This document shows, piece by piece, positions 46,707 through 60,500 of a stretch of 64,000 nt of DNA (the stretch's first letter is position 1; each line of letters opens with the position of its first letter). Location of the stretch: positions 1,240,001 to 1,304,000 of the forward strand of contig JBAJFG010000389.1 in NCBI GenBank assembly GCA_037903475.1, given 5' to 3'. Below the pieces are notes generated by a model. It was not told the origin of the DNA. It ran no database searches and saw only the letters and a program-made list of their open reading frames with translations. The translations under genes were made by a program, and so were the position numbers. The stretch is from Ancylostoma caninum (Eukaryota > Nematoda > Chromadorea > Rhabditida > Ancylostomatidae).

Positions 46707-47150
46707 GTGTACTTTTCCATTACCAGGAAGGACCTGCTAGTAGTAATTGCGGCAGAAATACTGCATGATGGAATTTCCATGCTTTTGGACAATCCACTTA
46801 TTTCGCAGAGCCTTTTAACCCAATTGAATAGACAATTTCGCCTCTCCTGCCCCCTGCAGGACCCTGTTCGCATCACAGAATTTTTATTCACTCCACTCAG
46901 TCAGACGCTGACCACCCAACAAGTGTTATTGCGCGAGAAGTGCGCACAATGTGTATGTGTGTGTATATGTGTTCCAAGATGTATGCGTTGTCGGCACTAC
47001 TTTAGCCAGGCCGACCGGCTGGGTGGCGTCGTGCGCTGGAAGTCCTCTACCCGACATCTCGACCTCTCTAAGGCACTCCACGATTATGTCCACGATGATA
47101 GTTGGCCTAAATACCGTGACTCCCTCACCGACCTCATTGTAAATGGATGA
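46707..47150 (+). CDS. Candidate exon region, strand uncertain
   Basis: 46993-47150 has strong C-ending codon use: SQADRLGGVVRWKSSTRHLD, then LSKALHDYVHDDSWPKYRD and a stop. The plus frame is open back to 46707. The minus strand of the same interval is also open with biased codons (VTVFRPTIIVDIIVECLREV) and has a GTAGTG donor-like site at 47000. It may be a terminal exon or part of an old mobile element. I recognise no family. Confidence 0.28.
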   Translation: MYFSITRKDLLVVIAAEILHDGISMLLDNPLISQSLLTQLNRQFRLSCPLQDPVRITEFLFTPLSQTLTTQQVLLREKCAQCVCVCICVPRCMRCRHYFSQADRLGGVVRWKSSTRHLDLSKALHDYVHDDSWPKYRDSLTDLIVNG

Positions 47151-48235
47151 AATATGACATAAATGAAGGAGAAGTATCAGCGGAGACGCATAGAAAAGCT
47201 TTAGATGCGTCGCTTCTGTGATATCACCAACTCGCTTATCAAGCGTTTCACGACTTTCAGTGCCTGCCACTTGACACGTTCGGGCATCATCTGCCCCTAA
47301 AAATTTTTATCTCTGTAATTCTTCGAGGACGCCTCAGCTAAATATAGTAGAATTTATACGTCGCTTATACGTAATAGCACCTTTCCTATCTTAATTGATG
47401 TAAGAAACTGTAATATTCTTTTTCGCACTCAATCTGACGTCTATTTTCTACATACAGCTGTGTGTTCTTGATGTTGTTTTTATTTACGCCATCTTTGACC
47501 TGTGCTAGCTAACTTTGCATGGATGAAATAAATAAATAACTAGATACACATTGATATAAGCAATTCTATCTACATCTAAGCTATCTTCTATGCTCTCATC
47601 CTCTCGAGCTCATCTGAGTTTCTCCTCTTGTTTATTTATTCTTCTATTCGAAATTCTGAATCTTCAACATTTCCATAAACTCCACTTTCTCCTGAACAAA
47701 TCGGCAAGTATCCAAGTTTTGAATGTTTATTCATGCAGAGTCAATGGAATTTCCTAGTTGTATCCTTTTATAAGAGTCCTTGTTCTTACAATGTTATTAA
47801 GAAGTCTTCTAAAATAGAAACGCACTTGAAGCAAGCGCTGTTTCCGTATCGGTCTCTCCTTTAATCCTCTGCTTAGCTACATCAGCGTTCTTTCCTTCTG
47901 CTTTTGCTCTTCTTGGAATAATTTGTGTTTCAAAAGTGTAATGGTGTTTTTCGTGGTTTTTTTCTTTTTTTTCCACCAAATCAAGCAGTATGTATTGTCA
48001 TCGAAATCTTCCATGACTTTTTAGGTTCAACCGCTCCAAAATAATGCTGTCTACATCTTTTGCGAATATAATAGTTTGCAATGAAAATCTCATTCAAATC
48101 CACCGGTTCAGGTAGAGACTGGAACGTTGATATCCGACTTTTTTTTGTTGAAGAAGCTGAGAGAATGAGTTTGTCGAATATTCATTTTTCTAATATACTT
48201 CTGCCTCTGAGCCTCATTTCTGACTAATTATTCTC

Positions 48236-48383
48236 GGTTGGTTGAAGTGCTCCGCTTACAGTTTATTTTACAGTTTGTTTGCATGCCGATGATATTGCAT
48301 TGGATGAAAATTAAAGTCTGACGAAGGCATTAATTGCTGAAAGCTAGCCGGAATAAACTGTAAACGGAGCTCCTCAACAAACC
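48236..48383. repeat. MITE-like element of 148 bp
   Basis: The left end GGTTGGTTGAAGTGCTCCGC continues ...TTACAGTTTATT and is matched by a right end complementary to GGTTTGTTGAGGAGCTCCG TTTACAGTTTATT. The arms are about 35 nt and the interior is non-coding. Confidence 0.6.
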
Positions 48384-50177
48384 AAGAATTTATTTTTCTC
48401 TAAAGACCAGTGCATGAAACGTGCGGATTTTCAAGTATTCGAGCATAATGTCGAATTTTTTCGAATTGACCGAATGTTGCAGAGTATCTATTGTTTTCGG
48501 ACTACTGTGCTTTCCTATTTGTACCAATATTTATACTGACCAGGGGGTTGTCGGATGACCAGCATCTGTTGCAAATCACGTTTTACATCTTGCTGTAATT
48601 TTTGCTCTTGCCTGCTACTAATTTGATGTCATGTCAGTTTGTTCATTTTTTTGTTCTTCATCCATACTGAGATGGTAATCTCAGAATTATTCTGGTTCAA
48701 AACAAAACAACAAAAACCCTTACTTCATTCTTGTGAACTGTCTCCCCGAGAAAGAATTTCTGAAGTGAAGTGACAGCGACAGTTTTAGGAGTGTTCATTT
48801 ATTCGTCTTGTGGACTACATAGGACATTCTTAGTAATGAAGAGGCTAAAGATATACATACGTGACGTCATCGTTGTGTTCCTGATTGTTGTTGTATGTAC
48901 TGCGTGTTGTTTCAACACATGAATGTCTCCGACGCCCCACAGATATGATCTGCCCTAATTTCGTTTTCACTGAAGCGATCCGTCTATGTGATCAGTGTTA
49001 GAAGTCTCATAATCCTATTAGTCCCTGTATTCTCTTTGTATTATTTTCTGGATGATTGTCTGGATGGCTGGTATGAAAATCCAGATGAAATACAATGCTT
49101 TTATGCAGATTCAGTGCCTAATTACTCGTGAGCATCCAGAATGAATCGGTTTTCTGCTTCAGGTGGAGGATATTCCCACACCTGTCACTAATTATCTGCG
49201 CATGGTATAGCGCGTACGGCTGTTATGGGGGCAGTAACACAGCTTAGCGATGGGTCGCTGGCTTTCTCTTCCTCGTTTTTCCTCCATTAAATGTGATTGC
49301 TCTGGAAAATCCATGGCATAGAAATAGGGCGGTTTTGTGCACGTAAAAATGCATTTTCTACGACCTTCTCGACGTATGACATTGTTTCTTTATCCATAAG
49401 TCACGAGAGCCTACATACAAGCTTAGTTGCTGTTGATCGATCATCCAGAAATGTTTACTTTTCTCAAATTCTCCACTTCCACTTATCCAGCTAAACGGTA
49501 AGCTATCTATTAGCAGCATTCTTTGTAGCACCCAAAAACACAAGAGCACCCTCAACCTCATTTTCCTCACTCAAGTGTCACTTACGGATAGCGTTGACCT
49601 AAGTTGACCTCTCTCTCCAGCTACCGTGGCTTGGTTGGTGTCTTTTGTTAGCTCTTTGCTTACCGGACCAACGCCAATATAATCCTAACCATAATAAGCC
49701 GGGCCGCCTCAACTCCAAGTCGATAAACACTGTGCATTGGTCTGTTGCTCTTTGCTACAGCTTTTGTTATGTTTTAGTTCACCAGCACTAGTTCAATACA
49801 AAATCATACAATACCAGTTACGTCACACTGGTCACTCAACTATGCCAAGAATGCCGTCGTAGATTAGCATCAGCGACGGAGAGGCGTTTCTCTGAGCGAG
49901 TCTCTGTAAACTAGGAGCTCAGCCTGATTTGTTCTTGTTATAACTTATACTTCCTTTGATTAACTTATTGTTTACTGCTTGGCAATGGAACTTATTACTG
50001 AGAAACTTTTTTAACAAGACCACTCTACTTACATTCCTTATACGTATGTTTGATTACATAAGTTTTGTTCTGATTAGAAGTTGTTCTTGCTCACTTCAAC
50101 GTGCATATAATAAATAAATAAATAACACTAATTATACTGCGGCAGACGATCAGAGCGCATTGATGAACTCTCTCAGA

Positions 50178-50296
50178 AATTCATTCATTCATTCATTCAT
50201 TCATTCATTCATTCATTCATTCATTCATTCATTCATTCATTCATTCATTCATTCATTCATTCATTCATTCATTCAATCATTCATTCATTCATTCAT
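50178..50296. repeat. (ATTC)n microsatellite
   Basis: About 29 tandem ATTC units with one CAATC interruption near 50275. Confidence 0.95.
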
Positions 50297-50888
50297 TTGC
50301 CTCATTCCTTAACAAAAATGTGTGCCATTTAAAACGAAATGCACACAGAACAGAAAGTAATACAGCCAAACCGTCTTCAAACCAGGATGAGGTAGTAGAA
50401 ATCCTGGAGCAGTATCTTCGTCAAATGCCTTTTCTATGTTCATAAGTTTCGAATAACTTTCATATATGAGGATAAAGAGCAGTGGAGGGATGCTGAACTA
50501 GTTTTCAGACTTTTTTCTCGAACATATAAAAAGTGTATTGTCATTCAGCTGTCTGTTTGTGCGAAGATTACAATCCATATTAACTCCGTACACCTTGAAC
50601 CTTGAGCCTGAAAACCACAGTGGCTGCACTCGTATTCCTGCACAGATGCTGCGTTTCTGCTGCTCGAGTTATGCGTTGGAAGCCCAATTTTTTTCCTCAA
50701 AATGGGTACATAGTGGTCCGACTCACCAGTGCTTCTCCTTAGTAAACCCATTCCCTGCTCTGCATAACTTCCTCGGGAGAAGTAATTGTGAAAGATGCCT
50801 CAAAAAAAATGAAGTTGCGAATAGAGCCCTCAAATTCCCAAATTTTTCCTGTTTCATTTGTTCGACTCCAGAATTACTTTAAAAAGCG

Positions 50889-51094
50889 GTGCAGCAAGAA
50901 CACAGCCTGAAGAGCGTAATAGCTCGTGATCATAGTTTAGGGATGGCATCAAAAAGGGACAGTACCTCTAGTATACATATGAGCGAATAAGAATAGAATA
51001 ATTCTATTACTTTAATTAACAATTTAGGAAAGTATAGGTCCTATACGCTTTGAAGTAAGCGTATTACGCTGTTGGCGCTGCTTTCCTGCTGCAC
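50889..51094. repeat. Foldback element, GTGCAGCACGAACGC family, copy 2 (degenerate)
   Basis: Ends GTGCAGCAAGAACACAGC...GCGTAATA on the left and the complement of GTGCAGCAGGAAAGCAGC...GCGTAATA on the right. Both ends match copy 1 at 39356 at most positions, but the internal sequence has diverged and no longer folds along its length. Confidence 0.6.
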
Positions 51095-54000
51095 AGTTGC
51101 CAGAAAAGCTGCTGGATTACTCGGTCTGTAGCAGAGACAACGCTATTTTCACCACTTTCAGGTCTCTGAAGAGGGCGTTTCCGTCGAAATGTCAGGCCGT
51201 TGAAAAATCATGGTAGAAACATAGAAAAGTATAACGATTGAACGGTATTTCTAGAATTGCACAGGGGCTTAAGTGTCATTTATTTTATGCTCAATACTCT
51301 TCTCATTATAGTGATGTTCTGTGGTTACTTGTTTTTATTAAATTACAACGATGACCATGGAGATTCGCAATTTTAAAGAGTAAACGCATGCATTGAGAAT
51401 CCAGAATTTTCTGCATCTTTGCGTTCCACCTCATCATGGAGAGCATACTATGCATTCATGGCCTTCAATTAGATGTTGTCTCTGGTCTCGCTACCTCTTC
51501 ATAAAAACGAGGCTAGCCGTTTTCGAACTCAATCGATTATGACTGCCGCATGAATGAATTTACCTTTCTCCAGTTTTCTTGAGGGCCTTTGGGAAGTTTT
51601 TCGTTCTACTAGCTCTAAGGCAAACACGTTATGCGTTCATGAAGTGCTTAGCACAACAGCGAATTACCTGACAGTTCTCGTGGACAACTATTAGCGATTC
51701 GTTCAATTTGTTGCGGGAGCATCTTCTAGTTGAGGTTCTTATCTGGTTAAGTTAGCGCGATTTCTTCACCCTATTTTGACTTTGACGAATTCCCATCGTT
51801 TAACAAGCCACCAATGGAACATTTTGGTCTTTGTTAATGACAGTTGTAGATGAATTTGACGGAATGACCGCGTCATTTCCAATTCGTATGGTGTACTATT
51901 GTGATAAATAACTATGATGTATTCATCCTCACTCTACAGTGTAGCTATTTCATATGTATATACTGATTCCTCTTTTCTGCTAATCAATTCCTACAAGAAT
52001 ATTTCGCCCAATATTCAGTTATTTCCTTCTGCCATTTGAACAGTTTGGAACTGAATAGCAAATACAGAGTGATAGAAAACTATGGAACGGGTATGTAAAA
52101 CTATGAAACTAACTTTCTAGTGCAGTGATGTCATTGGAAATACAAATCTGTAAGCCTTGTTCTCTTTCCTTTTAGAAAATTCGAATTCTCCAGTTGGTTC
52201 CCGAATAAGTTACGAACTTGCCTAAACCAGTCGGTTTCCATTCAGACATTGGTATGCTGAACGGTTCTCAATATATTACACAAATTTCAAAAATGTTTTG
52301 TTCAGCCTCACCGCTGACCCATTCAATACCTGAGTTATGTTATTTGAGCTTATTTGTCCTCTCAGTTTGGAGTAGAAAGTAAGAGCATGCATACTCTACC
52401 AGTACAGGTTGTTGGAGGTTTGTCCCATACCTCCGAACCATGGATGAGCGGAATTCCGGTCGCGGAAGTTCGGAAGTTTCTGAATTCTGGCGTTATGCCA
52501 GCCTCTGACTTCGAGATTTCTGGAGGATCGGCAGAAGTTGAGTAAAGCCAACTCATACATGCTGTTTTTAACTCTTCAGATTTAGCCATATTTCGATATT
52601 CCTTCAACTTCCGACTTCCAACTTCCGTTCTTACGCAGTGCTTCCGCTCATCCCTGTGAATGTTTTTTTTTTTGAAAAATTTCTTGATAGAATCATAATC
52701 CAGAATTTTTCTTTACCGAATCATAATCCAGAATTTTGTCAGGCGTATGACTATGTTGTACATTTCAAAAAAATAACTAAGCAAACCCATCAATTTCATT
52801 AATCCCATGCGATTGCGACCACGATCTTCTCATTATTTGTTAATGCATGCTTTCTTGCTGTGCGTTAGTTCCAGTGCTTAGTTGTCAGACTCTTTTGCAC
52901 AGCCATTCTGGAAAAAGGTTGAGACTAAATGGATGCGAATTCCACTACCACTTCTACTTTGTTGCAGAAGTTAAGATTTTTGTTAGGTAAACGTAGCGTG
53001 ATCAGAAAAGGATAGCGCAACTGTGTGGGGCGAATGGTGATTTTAGAATCAGCATATGAAACGACCTCTTCCCGTTAAGGATTTGAGAAGAACCTGAAAA
53101 GAACGTCCTTATCCTGTTCTTAGTTTAGCGCTATAAACGTAGAAAAGCTGAAGAAGTGGGTGAGTAGAATGTTGATTTTGAATTCTTATTCAGCAGCAAT
53201 AACCCTTCTATGCAAATTTTACCACTATTTCATTTTTTTTTTTGCTTCGGGGGTTCAGATATGGAATAAGGTTGCCAATCTGTACGCGGATCCTTAGGTT
53301 TCTTTTTTATCATTTCCAAGATGATATTATTATGGAGTCGATCAGATTTAGAATAGTGCTATACAGTGGCGTAATTGGATGGGTCAGGTGTAATAGAGTT
53401 CTGGTTTCCCTCGGCTTTCTTCCTTTTATTCACGAGAGCCACACTTGAAATCCCTGATTTAATTACTACTTTTATTACTGCTTCAAAGAAGCGACGAAAA
53501 AAAAACGCGAAATTGCAGACATCGCGCAGTGTCATCGAGCGACACCATTGGTATTGTACATAATAAACAAACGGATAAATAAATAAATAAATAAATAAAT
53601 AATCATCTCTGGCCAATGTGTTCTCACGTCTTAGCAGTGGAGTTCTACAGATTTGAGGATAAAAATTATCAGGGTAAAAGCAAAGATTCATTGTAATTCC
53701 TCCTGTCTTTGTTTAATAGATTCATCTTGGATTACTTAATAGATTTTTCGACATTATGGTAGTTTATTTGCACTTACTGATAGCTTGAACCAAGATTCAA
53801 AGACAAAAACAGTGATAGGACTCGTTTAAAAAAGCTTTATTGATAAACTGTTTCTTCAAAGTAACTTAAATTACCTGTACTTACCTGTGCGCATACTAAG
53901 TAAGCCCTCTAGTGTCTTCCTCTCCTTTCGTAAAGCCTTGTTTCTTCGACACTTCACAGGAGACATGCCCTTCTCAAGGTGTACAATCCATTTCTAATTG

Positions 54001-54352
54001 GAAGAGAAATCCAGGAATCTTTGCTTTTCATGATTTCCTCGTATGTGTAGGTGTTTCCTGTTCTTCTATTTCTGTACTGTTTACACAGGTGTGTCATGCT
54101 GTTAGCGCCCTCTCCACGACACCCATTCCTAAGGTGTTTCTTTTCTGAATCATTTCACTTTGCAAACATGCGGATACCATGAGAATTCTGAGCCGTCCGA
54201 CCTTTCAACTCTTCACGGACGCAGTCCCCATGGCTGTTGTTCATTCCTGGACGCCGCAGTCCTTTTCATCATGTTAATCCTCAGCGTGATCATTCGTTTT
54301 GCCGAACTCGTTTTATGGGTGACGACGACGACTTGCACAATGCCCGTTTTCA
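51095..54352. other. Upstream region of the Suppressor-APC-domain gene, no exon seen
   Basis: AT-rich. It contains a local duplication of GAATCATAATCCAGAATTTT at about 52691-52737 and an (AAAT)n run at 53574. A first non-coding exon or promoter of the plus-strand gene may lie here but was not identified. Confidence 0.4.
53574..53602. repeat. (AAAT)n run
   Basis: About seven AAAT units following a stretch without long T tracts. It could be the 3' tail of a retroposon on the plus strand; no body was recognised. Confidence 0.6.
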
Positions 54353-54506
54353 ATGCAATTCAGTGTGCAATCCCGACAATCTCCACTATACCAACAGCAC
54401 AATAACGGGCCGAGCTGCTTTTCTGCCGGCTACACTCGCTGTGAACAGCGAGTTAAAACGAGCTATTCTGAGCCACAAAGGCCGTACCGGCCAGTTTTGA
54501 ATATGC
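54353..54506 (+). CDS. Suppressor-APC-domain gene, first identified exon
   Basis: Encodes MQFSVQSRQSPLYQQHNNGP... to SEPQRPYRPVLNM and ends at a GTGAGT donor in phase 1, fitting the next exon. ATG 54353 is the first methionine after an in-frame stop. Alternatively AATTCAG at 54355-54361 is an acceptor and the start lies upstream. Confidence 0.55.
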
Positions 54507-57500
54507 GTGAGTTTTTCTGTTGCACAAAACGATTCGAAAGAAGTCTCTAAGGACACACGTGCCGAGCAGCCGTCCTCTTCGGTGAAATGAACCAGTTCAA
54601 TGAGTTTTTTTTTTCTGGAGATTTAACCGGAAGAATTGCCAGTAGAGCCTCACAAAGCGGCTCAGTTGAATTTTTTTTACTGTACTTCCTTCCCTTCCGA
54701 CCAATTTTTTACACATAGCTTGGCAATTTTCTATCTCGATATTCATGCTGTCTGTTTCGTGCTATTTCTCTGGCTTATAGTAATAGTAAATTATAATAAT
54801 ATCTATCTGACTTCTACATATTTGAGCTTATAACGTGAAACACACTTTATTTCTGAAGGAAGTGCTGAGCGGTTATGAATATCGTAGGGGCAAAGTGTGA
54901 AAGAGTGTGATAGGGGCGATAACGCTGAGTAGTGCAATAGGACGAAAATTTAATACTAATACTAATAGTAGGAAAAATTCATAGTAATCAGAAAACATAT
55001 GAATTAATAAACAAGTATATAGGTGTTACCATAGTTCCAGAGATCTCACAACATCGTTGCAGGGTCCGAAAATCCATCTCCTGATTTACATCCAGAATTT
55101 GTTGAGTCTCTGCGCGTTCTCTTCGATATTCTGGACACTTCTCGCAATGGAAGGATCCGCTATGAAAATGTGAGTTGTCTTCTTTTAGTAAACATACTGC
55201 TGAATATACTTGAGACCGAATAAAAACCGAATAATTTTGTTGCTTTGATCAACGATTTAGGAAACAGTTTCAACATCCAGGCATTCGAGAATAGGAGAGC
55301 CCTAAAATTCTCCTTTTCTCTCATACAGCACTTCATTGGTCTCCGATGTTGAAACATTGGAAATTTCCATTTATTCGAAATATTCGACATCCGATAGCAA
55401 AAATATTCAATTTCGAATAAATGGGAAGTTCGAATGTTCCAACATCGGAGTCCAATACAGTGCTGTACGAAAGAGAAGAAGGCTCTATGGCTTTCTTTAT
55501 CCTCGAAGATCTAGACCTGTAAACTGTTTTCTAAACTGTGAATTAAAGTAACAAAATTATTCGGTTTTTATTTGGTCCCAAGTATACTGCCGAATCGACT
55601 AATTCTAGTAAACGTTTTCTAGCCCTACATATTCTCAGCAATTCAAACTATCTGATTCATGACTACTTTTTTAGGAGGATAACTGGAGAAAAACGTAATT
55701 TTGCCCTCTCAGCACTTTCTAACCTTTCGTTCTGCCTTATTAATCCGTTTTCGTCTTTATTTCAAACATAATTTTTACTGAATCATTAGCCAGTCGTTAC
55801 TGTGAGTCACAGCTTTCCTTTTCTTTTCCTCGTTTAACTTCGCTCATTTCTGCAGTGAGGTTCAAAAGGCTGACGATTTCTATCTCTCATCCGTCCGAAT
55901 ACTCTCGCCCGTCATTTTATTGGTGTCCCATTGTTGAACAATATTGTCGTCCGCTCCCCAACAACATCCCATCAATCCGCTGCTGTCCCCGACAGTCGGT
56001 TATCATTTATGGATCTACAGATTCGACCCTGATTTTCCCACGATGGCGATTATGCGGTCACTCTTCAGTCACTCGCCGACTCACTTGAAAATTTCCCACA
56101 AAACATTGACTCACGACCTCTGTCGGCTCCAACACGTTTTTTTTTTCTGGTGGCGGGGTTTCAGACGTTTACGACTGCTTTGTCGCCTACAAGGCCTCGC
56201 TTAGCTCGTGCTTCTGGTTGTAAATACTAGGTTTCCGCGCGGAAGGAGACCTTTTTCTTCGAAACTATGCAAGTGCGGTTCTTGGCAAATGATTTTCAGC
56301 TCAGTCGCTCGCACATTTCAGTTTCATTTAGTGTTTTCCTAAGGTTACTCTGATCCTTGCGCATCTTCTTGCCTCTTACATAGGTCATCTGAGGATTGTC
56401 CAAAGTTACAGTGAGGGTCTAAGCTACAGTACTGGTGAAAATTATAAAAACTCCTTAATTTTCCTTCTTCTTCGAAGCATAGTGCAACGTCCAAGGCTTT
56501 GCATTCTATGGATAAGTTTTCTATCAAAAAATGTTCTTAACGAAGCTCGAAATTTTTCTTTTGATATTATCCGCAAAGTGCTATAGAATAGTACTTTTAT
56601 ACATATGTAGGTAGAATTCGAGTGTAGAATCAAGGTCTTGTAGTAGAATGGACGCATAATTTATAGAATGCATGTGCTTGTTTCTCAATAATTGACGTAT
56701 TCTAGGCGTAACTGAGGTTAATTCAACAGTAACTCTTTATTTTTGGCATTTCTTCCATCTTGGCTCACTCTTCCTCCTATATATCGATGTCCAATTCTAC
56801 TCCTCATAATTCTTCATGTCAGACTACAGTGGCGGCCACATATTTAGCACGCTGCCAATTTCGGGCGATTAGCTGGTGAAAGTATAAAAGCTGTATTTCA
56901 AGCTTGGAATGAGCTATCAGGATAATACTCGAGAATGTAATGAGGCATAGTGTTCTCTTTTTTGTCTCTACCCTTTTTCTCAAGACATTGTTTCTGGATG
57001 GAATTGCACCTTTTCTCTGAATTGAGAGTTGAAAATGCAGTGCTTTTGGAAATAGTTTCATTTCTCTCTTATTTCATTTCATCTAATCGGGAGAAAATGT
57101 GATTGTGAAAAGTTTCACTGCTAGCAGTGATATTTCAAGAAATCCAGTGCATCTTTGCTTGCTGTCTCATGAGGGCTCGGGGAGATCTTTCTCCTCGATC
57201 ACAAGAAGAGAATTCGGAGCTCTTTCTCAGTAGTACGCGTTGCTGGATGCGACGCAGGCCAGCTGTAATATTTGGAAAGTTCAAAGGAGAATTTGTTGCT
57301 AGATCATCTGATTAGCTGTTAAATCGATCTATGGGCGAAAGAGTGAGCTAAAGTGGCAAAAATGCGTTCAGAGGATTGCTACTGAACTGATATCAACTAG
57401 GCCTATTTTATCCCGATCATTGACCCATAAACGAACACATTCTTTTGCCTTCACAAGCATTTCTGTGAACCACGACCGATAAAATTAAGTTGCGGGCTTC

Positions 57501-60500
57501 AGGTTCAATTGATAATTTTTACTGGGAAGCCTATTCACGCAAGAGTGGAATTTGACAGCTTCAATTATAATCAAGCGCCTTGAACACTCGTGAAAATTGA
57601 AATTTCCCAGCTTTATCTCAGCAAAATTATTGAGGAAGGTTTAAGAAGCATTATGATTTTGGACGGTACTGCACGTGCTATGTGGACTACTCAGCGGGAT
57701 CTACCGTGAGGAGTTTCTGGGAAGCTGCTATTCGGCTAGATGTTCTATCTGCTTCAGCTCTTCGTTCCCTTCCTTCCCCCTCTCTTTTGGATGGCCATCT
57801 CGTTATCCTCATAATACCTCTGCTTTCCAGATTATTGGGTTACCAAAAATGCACTTAGTAATCTTGCAGGCTGAGGTAGGTGTCATGAAAAATGAACTGA
57901 ATGATCAGATTAAAGCAGAGTAACATTGACATTATATCCTATCTCCCTCTTCACTTTTTTTACATAAATCTTTAAGATATTTTATCGCGCTTTCAGCTAT
58001 GATTTATAGGCATGGTTTTGACGACTGTTCCATCAAGAATTTTTCTCTTTTTTTTCTTCCACGCATCCATCCTGAACCAGAAATTGCATTTATGGCTATT
58101 AGCAATAGATCGTTCGTTTTGCATGTTTGCTTTGGAAAGGCGTACTAGCTTTTTTATAGGTACGCTGAACGTGATCACAAAATGTTGACATTTGGGCCTA
58201 TTCGCACCCCACAATGTTTTGACTCCTTTTTAGTCTTCTGAAACACGTTCAATTTTCCTGGACTTATCGTTCAATGCAGGAAAACCTATTTATCTCAGAA
58301 GTCAATGCCACAATTCTAGCCGTTTTTTGTTAGTCATTCACTCAAACATTAATTTACCTGGTGCTTGTGTAGGTAGTAACGAGTGGTAATCTTTTACTTC
58401 TAGCTTATATGTGGCTATTTCAGCTTCAAACCAAGTAACACCTGCTAGAGAACTTCTTTTTCAATCCAAGATGAGTAATCGTTTTCAGCTGTGCGCGAGG
58501 TTTTCTGAGCTGCACCATCCCCAGCTGCCTCCGACATTTCTCAGCTGCGTTGGGAAGGTTACGCCAGCCAACGGGTAATTTCTTGGATTTCTCCACTTTT
58601 GCCTTCAAAATCATGCAATTTGCGATGGACATCTGATTTCAGTCTGATCTCATTCGAGCGATTCTTAACAGCCGTGAAGTTATCGTTGAGGGACTCGTTT
58701 GAAATCAACAATAACAGTTTGTATCGGGTACAGAGCGAGGGTCGATTGAGTCAGGGGTAAGTCTACTATGTACATCTATGTTTATAGCTATAAACTGTTT
58801 TGTTGTGCATCCACCCTGAACACTTAAGATAGTGCGGATCCCTAGGGAATTTCGAAAATGATATCCTTTCGCCTTCGAGCCTTATTTGTAACCAATTTCC
58901 TTCCAAGTTTTGGTACTCTTTTGCTTGTTGTCTATTCCAAAAAGTAGAGACCAGTACGGATCAAAATTCTTGAGCGTCGAGAGAATATTATAGATTTTCC
59001 AAAAATCTTTTAAAAAATTGTGGAGAAGCGAGTAAAATCCAAGACAGAACTTATCTAGCTAAGGAAAACCGTTTAAATGGGAAATAGGGTCAGATTCTGA
59101 GAGATAATTAGAGTTTCTCCATAAAGTAGATTCAAAAAGTTTAAATTAGTTTTAAGTGAATATCTGAACGAAGTTGTTGGCATGAAATATAGATGCTGTC
59201 GATGATGCCTTCTTTGTAATTTTCGAGGGAACAAGTTCAGAGAAATGCCGGCTACTAACCTAATAAACATGATTTTCGAAGAGCTATATGAATAAGATAG
59301 ATATGAAGGCGTAAATTTGCAGATTTGCGTCAAAACACTAGATAAGTTTGAAGGTAGGTAGATGGTACGTAAGGTGTATTCTAGCTGGCTCCTACATATG
59401 TAGGAGTATCTTCATCACGAAATGAGGATGGAACGGCGCATAATTTTGTGGATCTTTCGAAGAAGTTGCTCGAAATGAATTTGGGTGATGAGTCCTCATG
59501 CTAGCGCCATCTTTGCATTTATCCTCAACGATTCAGAAATTTTGAGAACGAAGTTATTTTTTGGATAATGTCACCAGTGAAAATATCCAGACAGAACCAG
59601 TGTGTTTTCGAGTAGATCTCGCTTATTATGCGTGTAAAATTCTGCGCATTCTGTTCGAATCGACGAAAATTGCAAACTCGAACGGATTTCGCTTATTTTT
59701 CGTGTACTCGTCTCGAAAATAGATGAATTTCCCGAAAAATAAACGAAGAATAGGCGGAGTCTGCTCGAATTTTTCCACCTGAGAATGATTCTCGAATCCT
59801 TCTCGAGCAAATAGGAATATGTATCTATCTCTATGCAGTGCTCTTTGGTTTTTCTTAACCTCAAATTTGCGATCAGAGAAACAGAGAACTCGGTATATTT
59901 CTGATCATTGTTGATAGTCAGAAAAGACGAAGGCCATCTGCTACACTTGCGTATTCAAGCACATACGATTAATTACGTCCATAGGTTGATTAGAATTTCC
60001 AACCAGGTTCTGGTACATAGTCATTATGGCACCTAGCGAAAACAATAACGCAGTGTGAAATGAGAAGGAAAGGGTGAATAAGCGTAGAATTTCCCTTCTG
60101 AATAAAGTCTTTAAACCTTGCAAGTTGTCTTATAAGGAAGGACAGCAGCTTGTCACTGGCTAGCGAGGGTCAATACGTAGGAGTTTGTAATATCTAACAG
60201 TGGACCTTTGCAGCTTTGACAAACGAAGAATGCAAGCTCCAGCGATGGGAGTGAACGGCCTGGATCGGCGGACTGTTATTTATGGCAGTCAGCCAAGCCT
60301 GAACGAGCCACGCTATAGTCAAACTCAGGGTTTTGAGAGGATGCATGTGAGTGTTTGCCTCAATTTGAGCAAAAAAAATTTGTGATTGACCTACTGCTCC
60401 TATTTCTCGGCGAATCTCAGGAAACCAAAACAACGCATTGCACTAATTTTTTCTCCTCTTTGAATCAGTTGTTAGTTAGTATTGGCTCGTGGAAGTCAAG

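Larger units (their letters stand above)
47151..50888. other. Intergenic stretch with microsatellites, no gene seen
   Basis: T-rich plus strand without splice-bounded exons. AATAAATAAATAA tails at about 47526 and 50110 look like retroposon or polyadenylation ends, but no element body was recognised. Contains the hairpin repeat at 48236 and the ATTC array at 50178. Confidence 0.4.

Noticed and set aside
50178..50296. ATTC array considered as a CRISPR-like array
   Set aside because: Uniform tetranucleotide repeat without spacers in a eukaryotic context; a microsatellite.
57675..57923. 82-codon frame ending in a coiled-coil-like stretch in the Suppressor-APC gene
   Set aside because: It lies between the two halves of the domain and would truncate it; no supporting donor/acceptor pair beyond one CTTGCAG.
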